Shown here piece by piece: positions 1 through 12,186 of a stretch of 64,000 nucleotides of DNA. Below the pieces are notes generated by a model. It did not search any database. It saw only the letters and a program-made list of their open reading frames with translations, and was not told the origin of the DNA. The position numbers and the translations under genes are program-made. How positions within the stretch are numbered: the stretch's first letter is position 1; each line of letters starts with the position of its first letter. The DNA is from Stratiolaelaps scimitus (Eukaryota > Arthropoda > Arachnida > Mesostigmata > Laelapidae). The stretch lies in contig JABWDB010000009.1 in NCBI GenBank assembly GCA_019614645.1, forward strand, positions 930,001-994,000, read 5' to 3'.

Positions 1-978
1 TGGGTCTATAGGAGCGAAGATAAACGTGTTTATTAACGCTCATAGAGTGTACGTTGTGGAGATGGCTACCACAGACGAAGGGGTTGTCTTCGTGTTCGAA
101 TCTCCTTGACCGGTGACTATGCCTGAGTCATAGCACTGAGAAAGTTTCTTTCGGTGGGAATATGGGGTCATCAACTTCAGCACATTGTTCAGTCATTACG
201 TATACTCCCTATCTACAACGAAGGCACGTAAATAGAATGACACGTCTATAATAAGCTATGAAACGTTGCACTGTAACGGCGAGTTAGTTGACCATGCTAC
301 CAATTAGGGAATAATATGTACGTGGTTCGTTCGAAAACTCGTCGACTCAACGAAAACCTCCCCATCATTTGAATTAACCGGTTGAAGGATGACTATATCA
401 GTATTATAGACGACTAGTGCCATGACGGAGTCGATGTGAAACCCTGTGCCCAACTCCATCGCTAATTATTGTACATATTAAGATACACAATAATATGAAA
501 TAAGTTCGCTCTAGTTATATACCAGTGTTTGTACCCGACACATTCGAGTGAATTTATTTCGAAACATCTTTTGATTACCGGATCGGCGGAATTCGGTTGC
601 CCGGCTTCGGTCGTCGGGGTTTTTTTGCATTTCTCTCTCTCTCTCATCAGCACAGTCATGTTCATCCTCATAAACTCGTTCCTCTCGATCTTCATCACCG
701 CGATCACTCGTAGGTGGTTTAGCAAAAGCTGTCGGTCGTTGTTGGCATCACCAGCTGTTATCTGAAGGGACTGCAAATGACGACCTTGGGATATGACGCC
801 CTCTGTTATGGATTCGTGTTGTAGATCGCTTGGTCCGACATCGATCACAGGCACCTCCTGCGCAGGATATGAAGAATCGGCTAGCTCGCCATAATATGCT
901 TCATCGTTCTCGATACGGAGCTCGTCAACTGTGCTGACGAATTTGTGCTGTTTCCTGCTCGTGGTTAAGACTCCCGTG
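1..978. other. 3' flank of first C1q gene, no confirmed gene
   Basis: No protein can be recognised here. A minus-strand frame stays open from about 1013 down to 462, overlapping the end of the first C1q gene in another frame. It has no ATG at its head (the first possible start is TTG) and contains a GA-rich low-complexity stretch near 633-645. It could be a downstream exon or simply 3' UTR. A TTTATT (AATAAA on the minus strand) lies at 553-558. Confidence 0.4.
553..558 (-). terminator. possible polyadenylation signal of first C1q gene
   Basis: AATAAA on the minus strand, about 420 bp downstream of the first C1q stop codon. The hexamer is exact, but it is far from the stop and nothing else confirms cleavage here. 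Confidence 0.25.
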
Positions 979-1545
979 TTACTGACCTCTGTTGTGGCTC
1001 CCAATGGTGTCAAACAGAGTTACGATTGTGTCGTTAGCGTCAGGCGAGAGATCATCAGTGCCCTTGAGTACGGCGTTCCCGCCACGTCTGAACTCAATAT
1101 CGTCTTTAGTAGGCCCGGAGATGCGGAAGCCGGCAAACGAAGTGAAAGGGCTCATTGTTGTGAGTGGCTCATAGATGTCACCATCCTCAATGAATGGATA
1201 CACGAGGTCATGCGCTACGAGGTTCACGACCATCGATCCGGACACTGATGCATAGCTGCCCTTCGATGAAAACAGCGTCACGATAGGTACGCGAGTCCGG
1301 CGCAGTGACACGATGAGCTGAGTCCGATGCGGAGCAACGGCCGAGAACGAGAAGTGGTAGAGTCCAGGCTCCCGGCAGCGGAACGCGCCAACGCCCGTGT
1401 TGAGTTCCGCGTCATCGTTAGTCGGAACCTTATCGAAGTTAATGTAAGGCCCGTGAGCTGTTCCACGCGTCATCGTAAATCCAACCTGCTGCCCGAAGAC
1501 AGAAGGCAGGATCATAAGGAGAAGAAGATTCTTGGAGGACAGCAT
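979..1545 (-). CDS. secreted C1q-domain protein (tandem copy 1)
   Basis: A 188-residue protein starting at a true ATG in context taacaATG. Residues 1-19 form a signal peptide (hydrophobic LLLLMILPSVFG, likely cleavage before QQ). Residues 21-143 form a single globular C1q/TNF-like domain: the VGFTMTRG first strand, GVGAFRC, GLYHFSFSAV (the conserved G-x-Y-x-F block), a GSMVVNL strand, DLVYPFIEDG, and the closing SFAGFRIS, which matches the family's F-x-G-x-x-[IL] end. There is no collagen stem, so it belongs to the secreted globular-head-only class. Such proteins usually assemble as trimers and act in extracellular recognition or innate immunity; that role is family knowledge, not shown here. 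A 36-residue tail (residues 153-188) is absent from the neighbour at 3108-3584. Residues 171-173 (NDT) are a possible glycosylation site. The last codons contain AGAG/GTCAGT, a fair splice donor, so a further exon is possible. Confidence 0.85.
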   Translation of the reverse strand: MLSSKNLLLLMILPSVFGQQVGFTMTRGTAHGPYINFDKVPTNDDAELNTGVGAFRCREPGLYHFSFSAVAPHRTQLIVSLRRTRVPIVTLFSSKGSYASVSGSMVVNLVAHDLVYPFIEDGDIYEPLTTMSPFTSFAGFRISGPTKDDIEFRRGGNAVLKGTDDLSPDANDTIVTLFDTIGSHNRGQ

Positions 1546-1666
1546 TGTTAGATGGCTGGCTGATGATCAATGAACAATTCTCGGCCAGAGATCCGAGGTA
1601 GGCAAGTGATCGACACTTTTCAGCGGAGATGGCACTTGAGTTTCTTCATAACCTGGTGTGAGCTCT

Positions 1667-1674
1667 CTTATATA
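1667..1674 (-). promoter_or_regulatory. TATA box of first C1q gene
   Basis: TATATAAG on the minus strand, 122 bp upstream of the ATG. This leaves room for a 5' UTR of roughly 90 bp. The second C1q gene has the same motif at almost the same distance. Confidence 0.6.
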
Positions 1675-1745
1675 CATGTGCGAGTCGACACAGAGTAGAG
1701 AGTGACAGAAGGGAAAGGACAAAGATGCCTATCAATTAGAACTGA

Positions 1746-2890
1746 GCCCGAGAGGAGGTTCCGACGATTGGCGGACACTGTCATCGAGACCTGTCTCTGA
1801 AACAATAATAATATTAATAAATAGTACCAGGGTTATTAGAAAGGTGGCTCTGCCTTTCACAGGGCACCTACGCCCTGCATGGGGCAGTTGAGGGTTGAGT
1901 TGTGATTAACTTAACCCTCTAACTTAATTAATTAAAAAAAATAATGTCGAATATTGCATAGGAATATTTCAGAAACACGATAGTACCCTTTACAATTTGC
2001 GAAATTTGAATGGTAACGATTCTTCTGGGTCCAAAGATCTGCTTTCCGTGCAAAATTGTTGGTATCCATGATAAGCTTCGGTGCTTTTACAAAGTCTTAG
2101 GCCCCCCTATTGGCGCGTAAACCGCACGCATCAGCTAAATTTTAGAACGTTTCAATTACGAATTTTGCCAATGTATAATAATTTGCCACGGAAGCATTTC
2201 TTAAAATAAAAATAATCCGTGCACAACTATTTACGGCCGTCGAAAGAACGCGGGGTTTTGAAATGAAAGCCTCCCATAAGCCATGATTACAATTCGAACA
2301 TTAATTTGATAGACAAGTAGTCTTCTGGTGTACACTATGAATAAACAATATCAAAGCCAATTCACTTTTGTTGAACAAACAGGTTCACATGTGCAATAAT
2401 AAAAGTCCTTGTAAGAAACATTATTCAATGCACACCGCCATATTCTATAAATGAAAACTCTATTCCCAATTGCTAATCCCACAAAACGATTGAATTTTAC
2501 TTGTATTATAATATATTATATAATTTAACAGGAATTATAAAAATATTAAACCTATTGAAGTACAGACAGAAGATAGTTGTTCCCCCATAAAATATTTGAA
2601 TTTCTTTTGATAACGTTTAATAAGAAATCTGAATATATTAAGATATAGTCTAGTACATAAATAATTTGCGGCAGATATATGTAGTCACTATCTACAGCTC
2701 TCAGTCCGGACACACGCCAGGCAATTTCGTCTGTTCCGGCAAATTTCCATACTCGACTCAGGTGTTCCCGCCTAAGACGATTATGAGTTATATAGGAAAC
2801 ATTATCCAGTATTTGTCATATAGCTGTAAAAATCATTATCTACGTCGATGAATAAGGACATGGAGCAGTTTGCATTGGTGTCGACAGCCG
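1746..2890. other. AT-rich intergenic spacer between the C1q genes
   Basis: AT-rich DNA with short A/T runs (for example 1921-1942 and 2503-2526). No coding frame, RNA gene or repeat can be supported. Confidence 0.5.
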
Positions 2891-2892
2891 TT

Positions 2893-2902
2893 ATTTATTT
2901 AT
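2893..2902 (-). terminator. polyadenylation signals of second C1q gene
   Basis: Two overlapping AATAAA hexamers on the minus strand (TTATTTATTTATT on the plus strand), about 205 bp downstream of the stop of the second C1q gene. Position and orientation fit its 3' end. Confidence 0.45.
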
Positions 2903-3107
2903 TATCGTTATTATTTAGTCTAATATACAATATATTCCAGCAGGTTCTGTGCAGCTCGAATCTAAAGTTGCACCCAGTTATTCGTTGAGTCACCTCCGGT
3001 TGTTTTCGAGGACATTTCAATTTGTCTCGAAGACAGTGCCGCCTTCACATTTATCTGAATCATAAATTTGGTGATATTTCACGTGCTATCGACGAGTGTC
3101 GGTTGTT

Positions 3108-3584
3108 TCATCTGAATTCAATATTATCACGAGGAGGAATACGACCTCCGGAAATCCGGAACCCGCTGAACGTCGTGAGAGCCCGAGTTTTCGAAGCCGA
3201 CTCGTAGAGCCTGCCGCTTTCAATGAACGGATAGACAACGTCGCTCTCGTTCAGACGAAGGACCATCGAGCCGGTCACCGTTTTGTAGCTGCCTTCCCCG
3301 GAGACCAACATCGTAACGGGTTCTTTGTTCAGACGCAGAGATATCGTAAGCGAGGTTCCCTCGGGCGCCAACGCCGACAGCGTGAAGTAGTACAGGCCGG
3401 GCAGTTCGCAGAGGAACGCGCCCACCTCAGGGTAAATAGTGCTGTTCTCGTTGGTGACGACTCGCTCAAAGTCGATGTCCGATCCTTGCGTCCTACCGCG
3501 AGTCATGGTGAATCCGACCTGCTGTTGCTGTCCGAACATAACCGGAAGAAAGGCCACCGCCAGAAGAACCGTGCCCGACCGCAT
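3108..3584 (-). CDS. secreted C1q-domain protein (tandem copy 2)
   Basis: A 158-residue protein from a true ATG. Residues 1-18 are a signal peptide (LLAVAFLPVMFG). Residues 23-145 form one C1q domain that aligns along its whole length with the neighbour at 979-1545: QVGFTMTRG, EVGAFLC, GLYYFTLSALAPEG, VTGSMVLRLN, DVVYPFIESG and TTFSGFRISGG are shared or conservatively changed. The stop codon follows NIEFR directly, whereas the paralogue reads on for another 36 residues. Possible N-glycosylation sites are NST (47-49) and NES (112-114). There is no collagen region. The pair is a tandem duplication with both genes on the minus strand, each with its own TATA box. The likely role is extracellular recognition or immunity, inferred from the family. 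A plus-strand frame across the same bases is its antisense shadow. Confidence 0.88.
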   Translation of the reverse strand: MRSGTVLLAVAFLPVMFGQQQQVGFTMTRGRTQGSDIDFERVVTNENSTIYPEVGAFLCELPGLYYFTLSALAPEGTSLTISLRLNKEPVTMLVSGEGSYKTVTGSMVLRLNESDVVYPFIESGRLYESASKTRALTTFSGFRISGGRIPPRDNIEFR

Positions 3585-3707
3585 CCTCGTTTACCTCAGA
3601 TGATCACTACCGTTCAGAGAGCTGGTGGATCTTGGTAATCGCCGGCTGATGTTGAAATCTGCTTGTGTGTCCAACGTGAGATAGTGAGCAGGAGAACTCT
3701 GTTGCCC

Positions 3708-3715
3708 CTTATATA
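3708..3715 (-). promoter_or_regulatory. TATA box of second C1q gene
   Basis: TATATAAG on the minus strand, within CTATATAAGGGG at 3705-3716, 124 bp upstream of the ATG. Motif and spacing nearly equal those of the first copy, which supports both promoters and a duplication that included the promoter. Confidence 0.65.
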
Positions 3716-5038
3716 GGCCCATACGCAGGTGATGAACTGAGAGAACTGGGAGAGTGTGGAAGGGGAGAGGCCCCACTCGGATTCGTACCATGATCACACT
3801 GAGATGCTATGGTTGTAAATTGGACGACGAGAGAGAGAAAGAGAGCAGGCTTCACAGGTGGCTTCAAACGAGGTCCAATTTCAACAGTCGCATGCAATTG
3901 GATTGGATTGAACTCGCATTGACTATAAGGCGAGCCGAGGTGACCTTGAACTTTGGATTCATCACCATTCGCTGAGGTTCAAACTGGCGACGACAAATTA
4001 TTGTGTTGTTGTTAGTGCATTTGTCTTGTTCCGAAAGCGGTCGTCCGTTTTTCGAGACACCGGAATGGCCACGCTGCCCATCGTGTCCATGGTTGAGCAA
4101 GTCTTCATTCAGTTCACGTTCATTCAAAGCGTGTACGGCGTCTGTACTTGGCGTGAGCAAATAGCGTTCGTGTTCCCCCGAAATACCAAAGAAAAGCCGT
4201 CAATCTTTAAAGTTTGCTAAGTATATTCATGCAATTCCTCTATGGCGAAATCGCTTACATCAGACAGCTTAGCCGAGCGGGCGGTGTATTCGACGAGAAT
4301 GACCGAGGCAGTCTCGGGAAACGTATCGCGGCTCGGTAGCGTGGTGATCTAAAGAGAGAGAGACTCGCCGTTGAAGGGGGGGATCCGGAGTTCGATTTGC
4401 CTGCCGCGCGCATCCATCTTTTCGAGTCAATACCGTCAAAATACGATCGTAACTTCATTCGTGATGTCGTTTAACTGTCGACACACTGTGACGCGTATGG
4501 GGTGCGCAAGCAGGTTGATCGATTGACTTTATTGTTCGTATCGAGATCTCGCTGTTGTGACCGATGATGATTGCTTGCAATGTTCGCGTTCTCTGCTTTT
4601 TTTATAGAGAATTAAATAGCATCGTATTATATTTGACATGTACAACTGCAGATGGCACATAGGTACAGTATAGCATATAGGTACAGTGCGCACTTATGGA
4701 TACGTTCGCAGTGGTGTTAACCTTAAGGGATACATCGTCCTGAACTTCCTGAATGAAATGTTTCAGGCCCTCAAGCCTGTATCGTCGACGTGTTTTTGTT
4801 TCTCTAGCCGATAGAGAGACCTTCTTTACCATTCTAACATCAGGACTATCCAACGTGTTTCCAGTTGTTGCACACATCCACAGAGGTAGAGGAGTTTCAT
4901 GAACCGAAACTGTGTGGCTAAAAGAAGGCTTGGCAAGAGGGCTTCGAAAGGCTTCGACTCTCGTCTTCGTGAGAGCCGATGTACTAGCGCCATCACTAGT
5001 AACCACTCCGCCTTTATACAATTCGTATCTTTCATACG

Positions 5039-5091
5039 ATTATATATATATATATATATCCGTAACTTCGAACGAGAGAGAGAGAGAGAGG
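5039..5091. repeat. (TA)n followed by (GA)n microsatellites
   Basis: TA dinucleotide run at 5039-5059 and GA run at 5073-5091, separated by 13 bp. The same TA-then-GA pairing recurs at 56115-56157. Confidence 0.9.
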
Positions 5092-8000
5092 ACTACATGA
5101 AACGTTCGTGGCGATATGGTTCACAATAGTGCTAGACTTCCGCGTAGATTCATCTAAACATCCCCACACACGTACCGCGTTCATTCCGGCCAGAGCGCAG
5201 CGATCGGCGAAGAAAAATTCGATTCATAATACGAGTAATGTGCCCCTATGGATAAGATTCATTCGAAGAACATGCGTACACATCTTGTGTAGCTATCTGA
5301 GAGGCTAGCACTAGACATACCCCGCCATATGCCGCCAGATTGTCGGAATTGATGGTGCCGGCGCTCGTTCTGATGTTATTGTTGTTGTTTGGGCTGCAGA
5401 AATAGTGGACGCTATCGTCTTTTTTTCCCTCCTACTGAATGTTGCTGACTCGTCGGTCTGACCAACTGGCGGATGATAAAAACAGCGTGGCTGGTCCGAA
5501 ACGGAGAGGTTTTTAGGTGAGGCAGTTGTACCGCAAACAACTGTGGAGCAGTAAAAGTGCAGCAGATCTTCGAGTGCAGCTGTCAGGTGAAGAGGGTGGG
5601 ATATTGGAGGACCTTGAAGGTGAAGGCTGGGACGATAGCAGACAGAGGGAGAGAGAGAGGTTGAGAAATAGGCCGCTCAAGGTCCGAACCGCTGCTTCCA
5701 CCACTTTCATCGTAATGATTCAATATTATTGGCTGTGCCCGACGGGGTTATTGGCGTTCATTATTATCCCGCAAGGCCAGACGAACGGACGGCGGTGTTC
5801 GAGGATGTCGGGGAGCAGGTGACGATTTCGTTATCTACTTTTGTCGCTCGTATGCGGGGGCCGACGATATATGGGGTGCGGGGAGAGACAGCTGTTTGTC
5901 CGCGAATGGTTAGACCATTCGAAGGAAATCGAATGGTGAGTCGCCCCCCCCGGGCCCCCCTCTCGGTGAAAGAGGTTTTTGCAGGTCACACCTGCTCACA
6001 CACGGAAAAAGCAGAGACTGGGTATACCAGCCTCATAACAATTTCCAGTCCAATGAAATGATCGAATTGTAGAGGGGCGGGGGCTCTGCCATAACATCGC
6101 CTCAACTAGGCTAACCTAGCAGGCGGTGTTTGCTTTGTTTGTCGCGAATAGATAACGCGGAACATAATATTTGATTTGATGAATTTGTTTATTAGAACGT
6201 GACGATTTTTGAGCGCACTTGACGACCCGATTCCGAGGCGAGATTGTCACAGATACGATATGCCACACAGGCAGATGGCCTGATAATGAAAAGCGATATT
6301 CGATGGATTCACACCCGTCTTCTTGTATGTCTTCCGCAAGGCCACCTATCCCATCTTTATATATATATATTTGATTCACGGGCGAGCGGCGATAGCACCG
6401 AATGGCACGAGCCTTGTGTTTATTCAACTTTGGTTGGAGCCGAGCGAAAATGTAGGATTTTCCTATTTGTAGGAGAAAATGATCGCTTGCAAATCTCTCT
6501 AATGACAACCTAACCTTCATGATAACTATTGTACGATACAGTCGCAGCGAGTCACATCGGGCCTACTCGAGTCGCAGCTAGTGTCATCAGACAAATCCCT
6601 GTTCCCGAGGTCCCCTTGGACTTGTAGGCAGGTGCAAACCCGAGTATAGCTTAACTTTATCTAGCCACACTCGAGTGGGTGTCAAAATGATAATGGCCGA
6701 AAGTTTGTCTCATACCTAATATAATAATACGACAGGGACATCCAGTTCCTGTCTCCCTCGCTCAGATAAAGAAATATGTGTTTTAGCAGTCCGGCGGGAT
6801 GTACAAGTCGCCGTTGCACCTTGCAGAATCAACACGATGTGAAACATTGGTGACAAATTTGCTCTGGCAAGCTAGCTGTAGAAACCTACCATGATGTAAA
6901 TAGCTGTTCATTGTACAATTAGTAGATTACATGGTTAATATAGTTTTCACGTTGTACAACAAGAGAATGTGATCCTGATTCCGCTTGTATTATACATATG
7001 CACAAAAGACTTCTGTTTTGTTCATAATTACGTATATCGGGAATTCGCTCAAATTCATTTTACGTCTAAATAATCAAAAGGTGGAAAACGAAGCCATCGA
7101 CATACGAGTATATATGGCTGAATCGTGGCTGTTCTCATGCGGATATCAGGATAACTTAACCAAGGGCACTCAGAGAACTCCGATAATCTAATATATGGAG
7201 ATCGGAGAATTTAGAGGCCTCTGGAGGACTCTTACGAAAAAGAGAGAGGCAGATCCGACGTATAAGTGGTGAATATCGAACGCGCCGTCGATAGGTGCCC
7301 GACCGCTTTGCAGAATAACTTCGACCTAAGACGGCCTATTAACTAACAGCTCATTAAACGATTTTTGTTTGCTGCTATCCTAGATTTGACATCGCGAGCC
7401 CCTTTTACACAATAATCCGTTTCAGCACTCTGTCAGGGTGTTTCTTTTTGTTGAATTTAGGTTAGGCATGTAATACTTTGCTGAGTTCTTATTGAGTTAT
7501 CAATTTACCCAAACATAGCCTTGATAAACGTCATTATTTATCATGAATAGTCATTTGTTTCCTTATACCTTGCGTTTAGAACTGAATGCTAGCAAGAATT
7601 CAGTGTTTTTGTCCAGCAGAGTTTTTTTTTGCATATCTCATTTTATTCATGCTACATTTCTAGAAGATATTGCCGAAAGAAAATTGCTTTTATAAAGGTC
7701 ACCACATTGAGTTACGTTATACGACCATGGACGGGGTCAAAAGTGGTCGGAGTGTTTTAGGGTAAAGAGAAAACAGAACAGGCGATTGAATAGAGAGAAT
7801 CTAACACTAACTAATGAGTATAAAACTTCCTGGTGCTGTAGCACCAAGGGCTCAAGACATCAAGGTAAACGAGGCTACAGAGCGTTCGTAAAGTTACGCA
7901 TACATATGATCGCGTACCGAAGTTAATATTTCGCGACTTTTTCTCCTTGAACCTCTTTCGACGTTCGAACTTAGGTAACGTGTATTTCAAAACATAATAG

Positions 8001-8114
8001 ATCAAAATCAAGGTGAACCTTGTTAACTTAGGGTACGCTAGACTCTTCCGTTGAAATCCTGTCAAGCAACATCCTCGTCCCTTAGGAAAATACTCTCTGA
8101 CTTTTTTCACTTCT

Positions 8115-8130
8115 TATATATATATATATA
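8115..8130. repeat. (TA)n microsatellite
   Basis: Eight TA units directly visible, just downstream (minus strand) of the exon candidate at 8171-8355. Confidence 0.85.
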
Positions 8131-8170
8131 CAGGTACAAACAGGAACAAAAACGTCATAGATAGTTACCT

Positions 8171-8355
8171 TAAAAACGTCCACTGTACAGTTAATCTGCC
8201 TAACCGGGTTAATATTTTTAATACGTTCTTTTATATATTTAATATGCTCGAGTACCTTTGCAGACACACTGTTCCATATATCAAGCATATTTTCCTGTTG
8301 TTTTTTTTCCAAATAAACCGCGGCGCTTGTGATACTCGAACCGCAAACCATCGGG
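8171..8355 (-). CDS. candidate internal exon, unknown product
   Basis: On the minus strand a good acceptor (TTTGTTTTTAG followed by CCCCGATGG) opens a frame of about 61 codons. The frame ends at a near-consensus donor, TTTAAG/GTAACT. The predicted peptide begins MVCGSSITSAAVYLEKK and carries an amphipathic Lys/Glu/Ile-rich helix (MLDIWNSVSAKVLEHIKYIK), then a short NCTVDVFK segment with an NCT sequon. Open frame plus both splice signals make an exon plausible. No family is recognised, no neighbouring exon is convincing, and AT-rich sequence makes such matches fairly common, so this is a weak call. Confidence 0.27.
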
Positions 8356-8370
8356 GCTAAAAACAAATAT

Positions 8371-11300
8371 CGTCGACAAATGTATCAGATTTCTCAGATG
8401 GCTCCCACGCCATGTCCCGTTTATTCGAGCCAAATTATATTAATGGAGGTTCTTCGAAATCGAGACTCCGCTGCAGACGGTTTAATCCTGCCGAGGCTCT
8501 AATTGTATGCAGAAAAGGAAACATCTTGAAAATTCTCTGAACTGCTCGATAATATAATCGACAGTATCTCTGCTTTCAACAAATAACTACGCTGTTTGTT
8601 AATTGCTAATTAATATCTGCTTTGTTTGCCAAAGGCAATTAAATATGCGCTTTGTATGTCACTATTGTTCCAGTAAAATATTTCCCCAAAGCTCGCTGTT
8701 GGCTTCTTCTGCCAAAACTATGAGTGTCCAACATAGCTGCGGGATTATATTGAATGGCAAAGCAGACATCGTTAATTATTGACTATTGAGTAAGATATTG
8801 TTACACTAGAAGGCAAGCCTTTAAAGAACACATCGACTTCCACTGCTCGGCCCCACCCGAGACGGTCATTCCCAATGGCCGCGTTGTGCATTTTTGCCCC
8901 CATGTAGACCCATGTTTCCTGCCACATCTGTTTCTATGCATATAAACAAATAAAGCACACAAACCAAACGATGTCTCGTTTGGCAATCGACGCTAGATGT
9001 GTGCTAAACGTTCGATCCGTGAAAACCGTGAGAACATCAGTAGAAATCATTAGCGAATTGGTTACCGCTACTCCAGTCGGATTTTGCCTAGAGACATTCG
9101 GGTGCAGCCACCATTGTTTTCTCTGATTCATTTATTTATTCGTTCGCTGAAGAACACACTGACGTTCAGTGTCTGCAAGACGAGGGGGGGCACATCGTCT
9201 CGACGCCTAACGCAAGTATGCTGCTGTAGGATTCTTACATCATGCGGAATCTATGATTTATACTGTGTATTCTACTAGTGGCTGTATGGTGGTCGTTTAA
9301 GACACGATGTCCTGTGTGTCAGTGTGTGTCGCAAACGACCCGTGACGAACCTATTTGTACGCCCACTGTACGCCATATGTACATAGTTGCATGCATGCGT
9401 GCTAATGGACATTATCTCAAAAGAATGCTATCTCTAACAAGCAAGAAGAGGATGAACGTAGAACAGTAGCGCATACAGAGATTGGTACCGATGTAGCGTT
9501 GCACTGAGCAGTGAGCGCCTGCCACAGACAGAGGAAAACAACTCGGTGGCAGTCTGGCCGGTGTAGGTCCATTAATATGCACCTCCGAGACTTAACCTTC
9601 TCGTACAGGCAGAGATGGCCAAATGTCGACGAGGCGGAGGAGTTCGTTTAGATGCATTGTTGCTATATATGACAGCACGAGTGACGGCCGCTGGTATTCG
9701 TCCCACGCCCGCCTTTCGGTCTTTTTCTCGAGCAAGCGGTCTGACGAAGGATCGTGACGCCAACATATCGTCATAACAGAAAGCAACGGCAAGAGAGAGA
9801 GATAGAGCGAGAGAAATAAAGGGATCAAAAAGGTGAAGTTGGGCTCACGTTCGACCTTGCCAGAGCCGACTCCCGTCTGTAACAGGCAGACTGCCCTCGT
9901 CGACTACTGAGGTTACTCAGCGGTTTTCCCCTTCGAGCTAGTGACATTGGTGACAGGGTAGACGACATGACAACGAGGACGCGTCTGGCTGAGAGGTGAA
10001 GGCTTTCTCTTCGAGAAGAAGAACAAGCCGTAACGAGGGGGGCAACACAAATAGAGTTTAGTGGATGAAGCCTACGGCGATAGTCTCTCGTTGCCAGACA
10101 TGGAGAGCAAAACGGGCGAGATTTGAAAGGTTTGGCTACATATCCGTATCGGTGCTATGATGTTGAGCTGCTCGTGAATTTCGACTGGGGTAGAGGCACA
10201 ATGCTGTGCTGTGACGATATAAACAATACAACACTAGGGTGGATGAGGGGTCACAGTGAGAAAGGCAAGGCAAGAGGTTCGGTGGCGGCGAACAGGATAA
10301 GCGATTCGGATTGGCCTGGTCCCGTGTACCTTCACGTATTGTATTTTATCAATACAATAGCACTATCGACAAAAATAGTCTATTCTTGTAGTCTTTGCGT
10401 CTGGGTAAGGCCACGCCAGACATGAGGAAAGTAGAATGGATTAAGGACGACAGAGCTCAACCATAGTGTTTCACCCACCATAGAGATATACGGAAGGATT
10501 GTATGGTGCTCATATTACATAAAGGCATTTGTGTGATGCTTCGGGAACGATGCTATTATATCGAAGACATTTGTTATAGCCAGTATACGTTTTGCCTGAT
10601 AATTGCCTGATCGCAAGTGCCTGATAAAATGCATGCTAATATTTTGCATTTCTGGGTATACAGACAAATGCAACGCCGTTACGCAAACGGAAATAGCCCG
10701 TATTTGAGCGTAGAAAGCTGCCCGTCGAACCCAAAAGCTATTATAAATGAGCCCGAATCAAATGATCAGAATTAAATTGTCATACATCTCCCGCCGAGAT
10801 TCGCCGTCATTGCATCAGAGATGTTCAGATGGGATGGTCTTCGCTGGTTTTCATAGATGTCTTCTAGCTGCATGGCGCCATATTTTTCACATACTACCAC
10901 ATTAGATGGAGGCAGCACAATTTCGTACAGATCAAAGTATGGCTGTGAAATCAGGTCTGCCTTGCTTTTACTATAATGTAGAGCATTACATGTGCAGGCT
11001 GTAGTTTACAGCTGTAATATGGACTACAATCTACAGGTGTAAGCGCTTGCCATATGAACGCTATGGACGAAGCATGGGGATCGCTTTACACCTCGCAACG
11101 GCTGGCCTTTAGATTGTTCTCTGAGGCGGCCCGAAACGGGTGAAATACAATGAACTGGTTACGGCCACACGTACACACTCTGTTCCTCCCCCTTGAATCG
11201 TCTGCGTCGGTAAGCGCGGCGTCCGGCCGACGCGACGAATGGCCCCACCAAGGAAGGAAGAGCAATCGAGCAGCCAAGAATAAATAGAAACCCCGAGCTG

Positions 11301-12186
11301 AGCCTCCAAAACTGGTGCAGTGTCCGATTTCGTGGCCTATCTGTCCGACAGCAACCGAGGGAAGCTCAATGAAGCGTTCCCAAGGAAAAATACACAATAG
11401 CGAAACACGCTGCTAGCTGTCATTGCGTTCGCGAATCCTCGGGTCCTCGAGCGGCCCACCACCGGAGAAGTTCGACGTTGGAAATTCGACACAGACTTAT
11501 CATGCTAGTGAATGTCATCTGTGCGACTTGTCGCTGAGACACATTATAGGCTAGATAGATGAATGCATTATTTGGAGCGCCCATCCTTTGGGCAGTGACA
11601 GCGAATCGAGGAGACATGCAGAGGAAGCTATGGAGGAAGAAAATTGTCTTGGTCATTCCCTTATTATTTCAAGGGGGTTTTCAGCGGGTATCTTGTCGAG
11701 AACCCAACAGTCGCCCGTTGGCCCATTCGTGATAACACTTGGTAAAATTTGACACAAATTTGTGCGCAGAATTCGTTTGTCTGCGTGCGTTTGAATTTAG
11801 CACGCTCATTCAAATGACTTCATTCGGAGATGGTGTCGCCTCTCACGGTTATACGGCGATTCGACAATTAGTTCCCACTGATGAGTGGAGTCGGTTCCGA
11901 CTGCGAGCATACGGCCCCGATTGCAAATGCGCTCGGCTTTAGCAGTCTAATTAGACAGCATCGTGTTGTTTTGTGGACAAATATTGGGGTTGGCTAACCG
12001 CGTTGCTCTGAATCTAGAGCAGAGTTACGCGAGCCCCCGTGGTCCCACAGTCCACGGAAAACACGGCGTTTAGGCCGAGTGACCTGTTGGTGCGCTGTCC
12101 ATTCCAATTGTGGTAGATCAACTCGAATGAAACATGTCGTCGGGTGAGAGATGCATGTGTGGAAGGTGAGCACTTGCGTGTACTTG
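8371..12186. other. gene-poor stretch, nothing recognised
   Basis: Short frames only. A G-run at 9184-9190 and GA-rich DNA near 9794-9815 are visible. The segment 10965-11045 contains repeated GTAG/CTACA motifs that could form weak hairpins. No gene or known repeat is supported. Confidence 0.4.

Larger units (their letters stand above)
3720..8170. other. gene-poor stretch with microsatellites
   Basis: No gene is recognised. It holds a (TA)n at 5039-5059 with an adjoining (GA)n at 5073-5091, a short (TA)n at 6359-6371, GA-rich runs near 5640-5665, and a C-rich run at 5945-5952. Only short, patternless frames are present. AT content rises after 6.5 kb. Confidence 0.45.

Noticed and set aside
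3096..3638. 180-codon plus-strand frame
   Set aside because: It is the exact antisense of the second C1q gene, which has a signal peptide, a domain and a TATA box on the minus strand.
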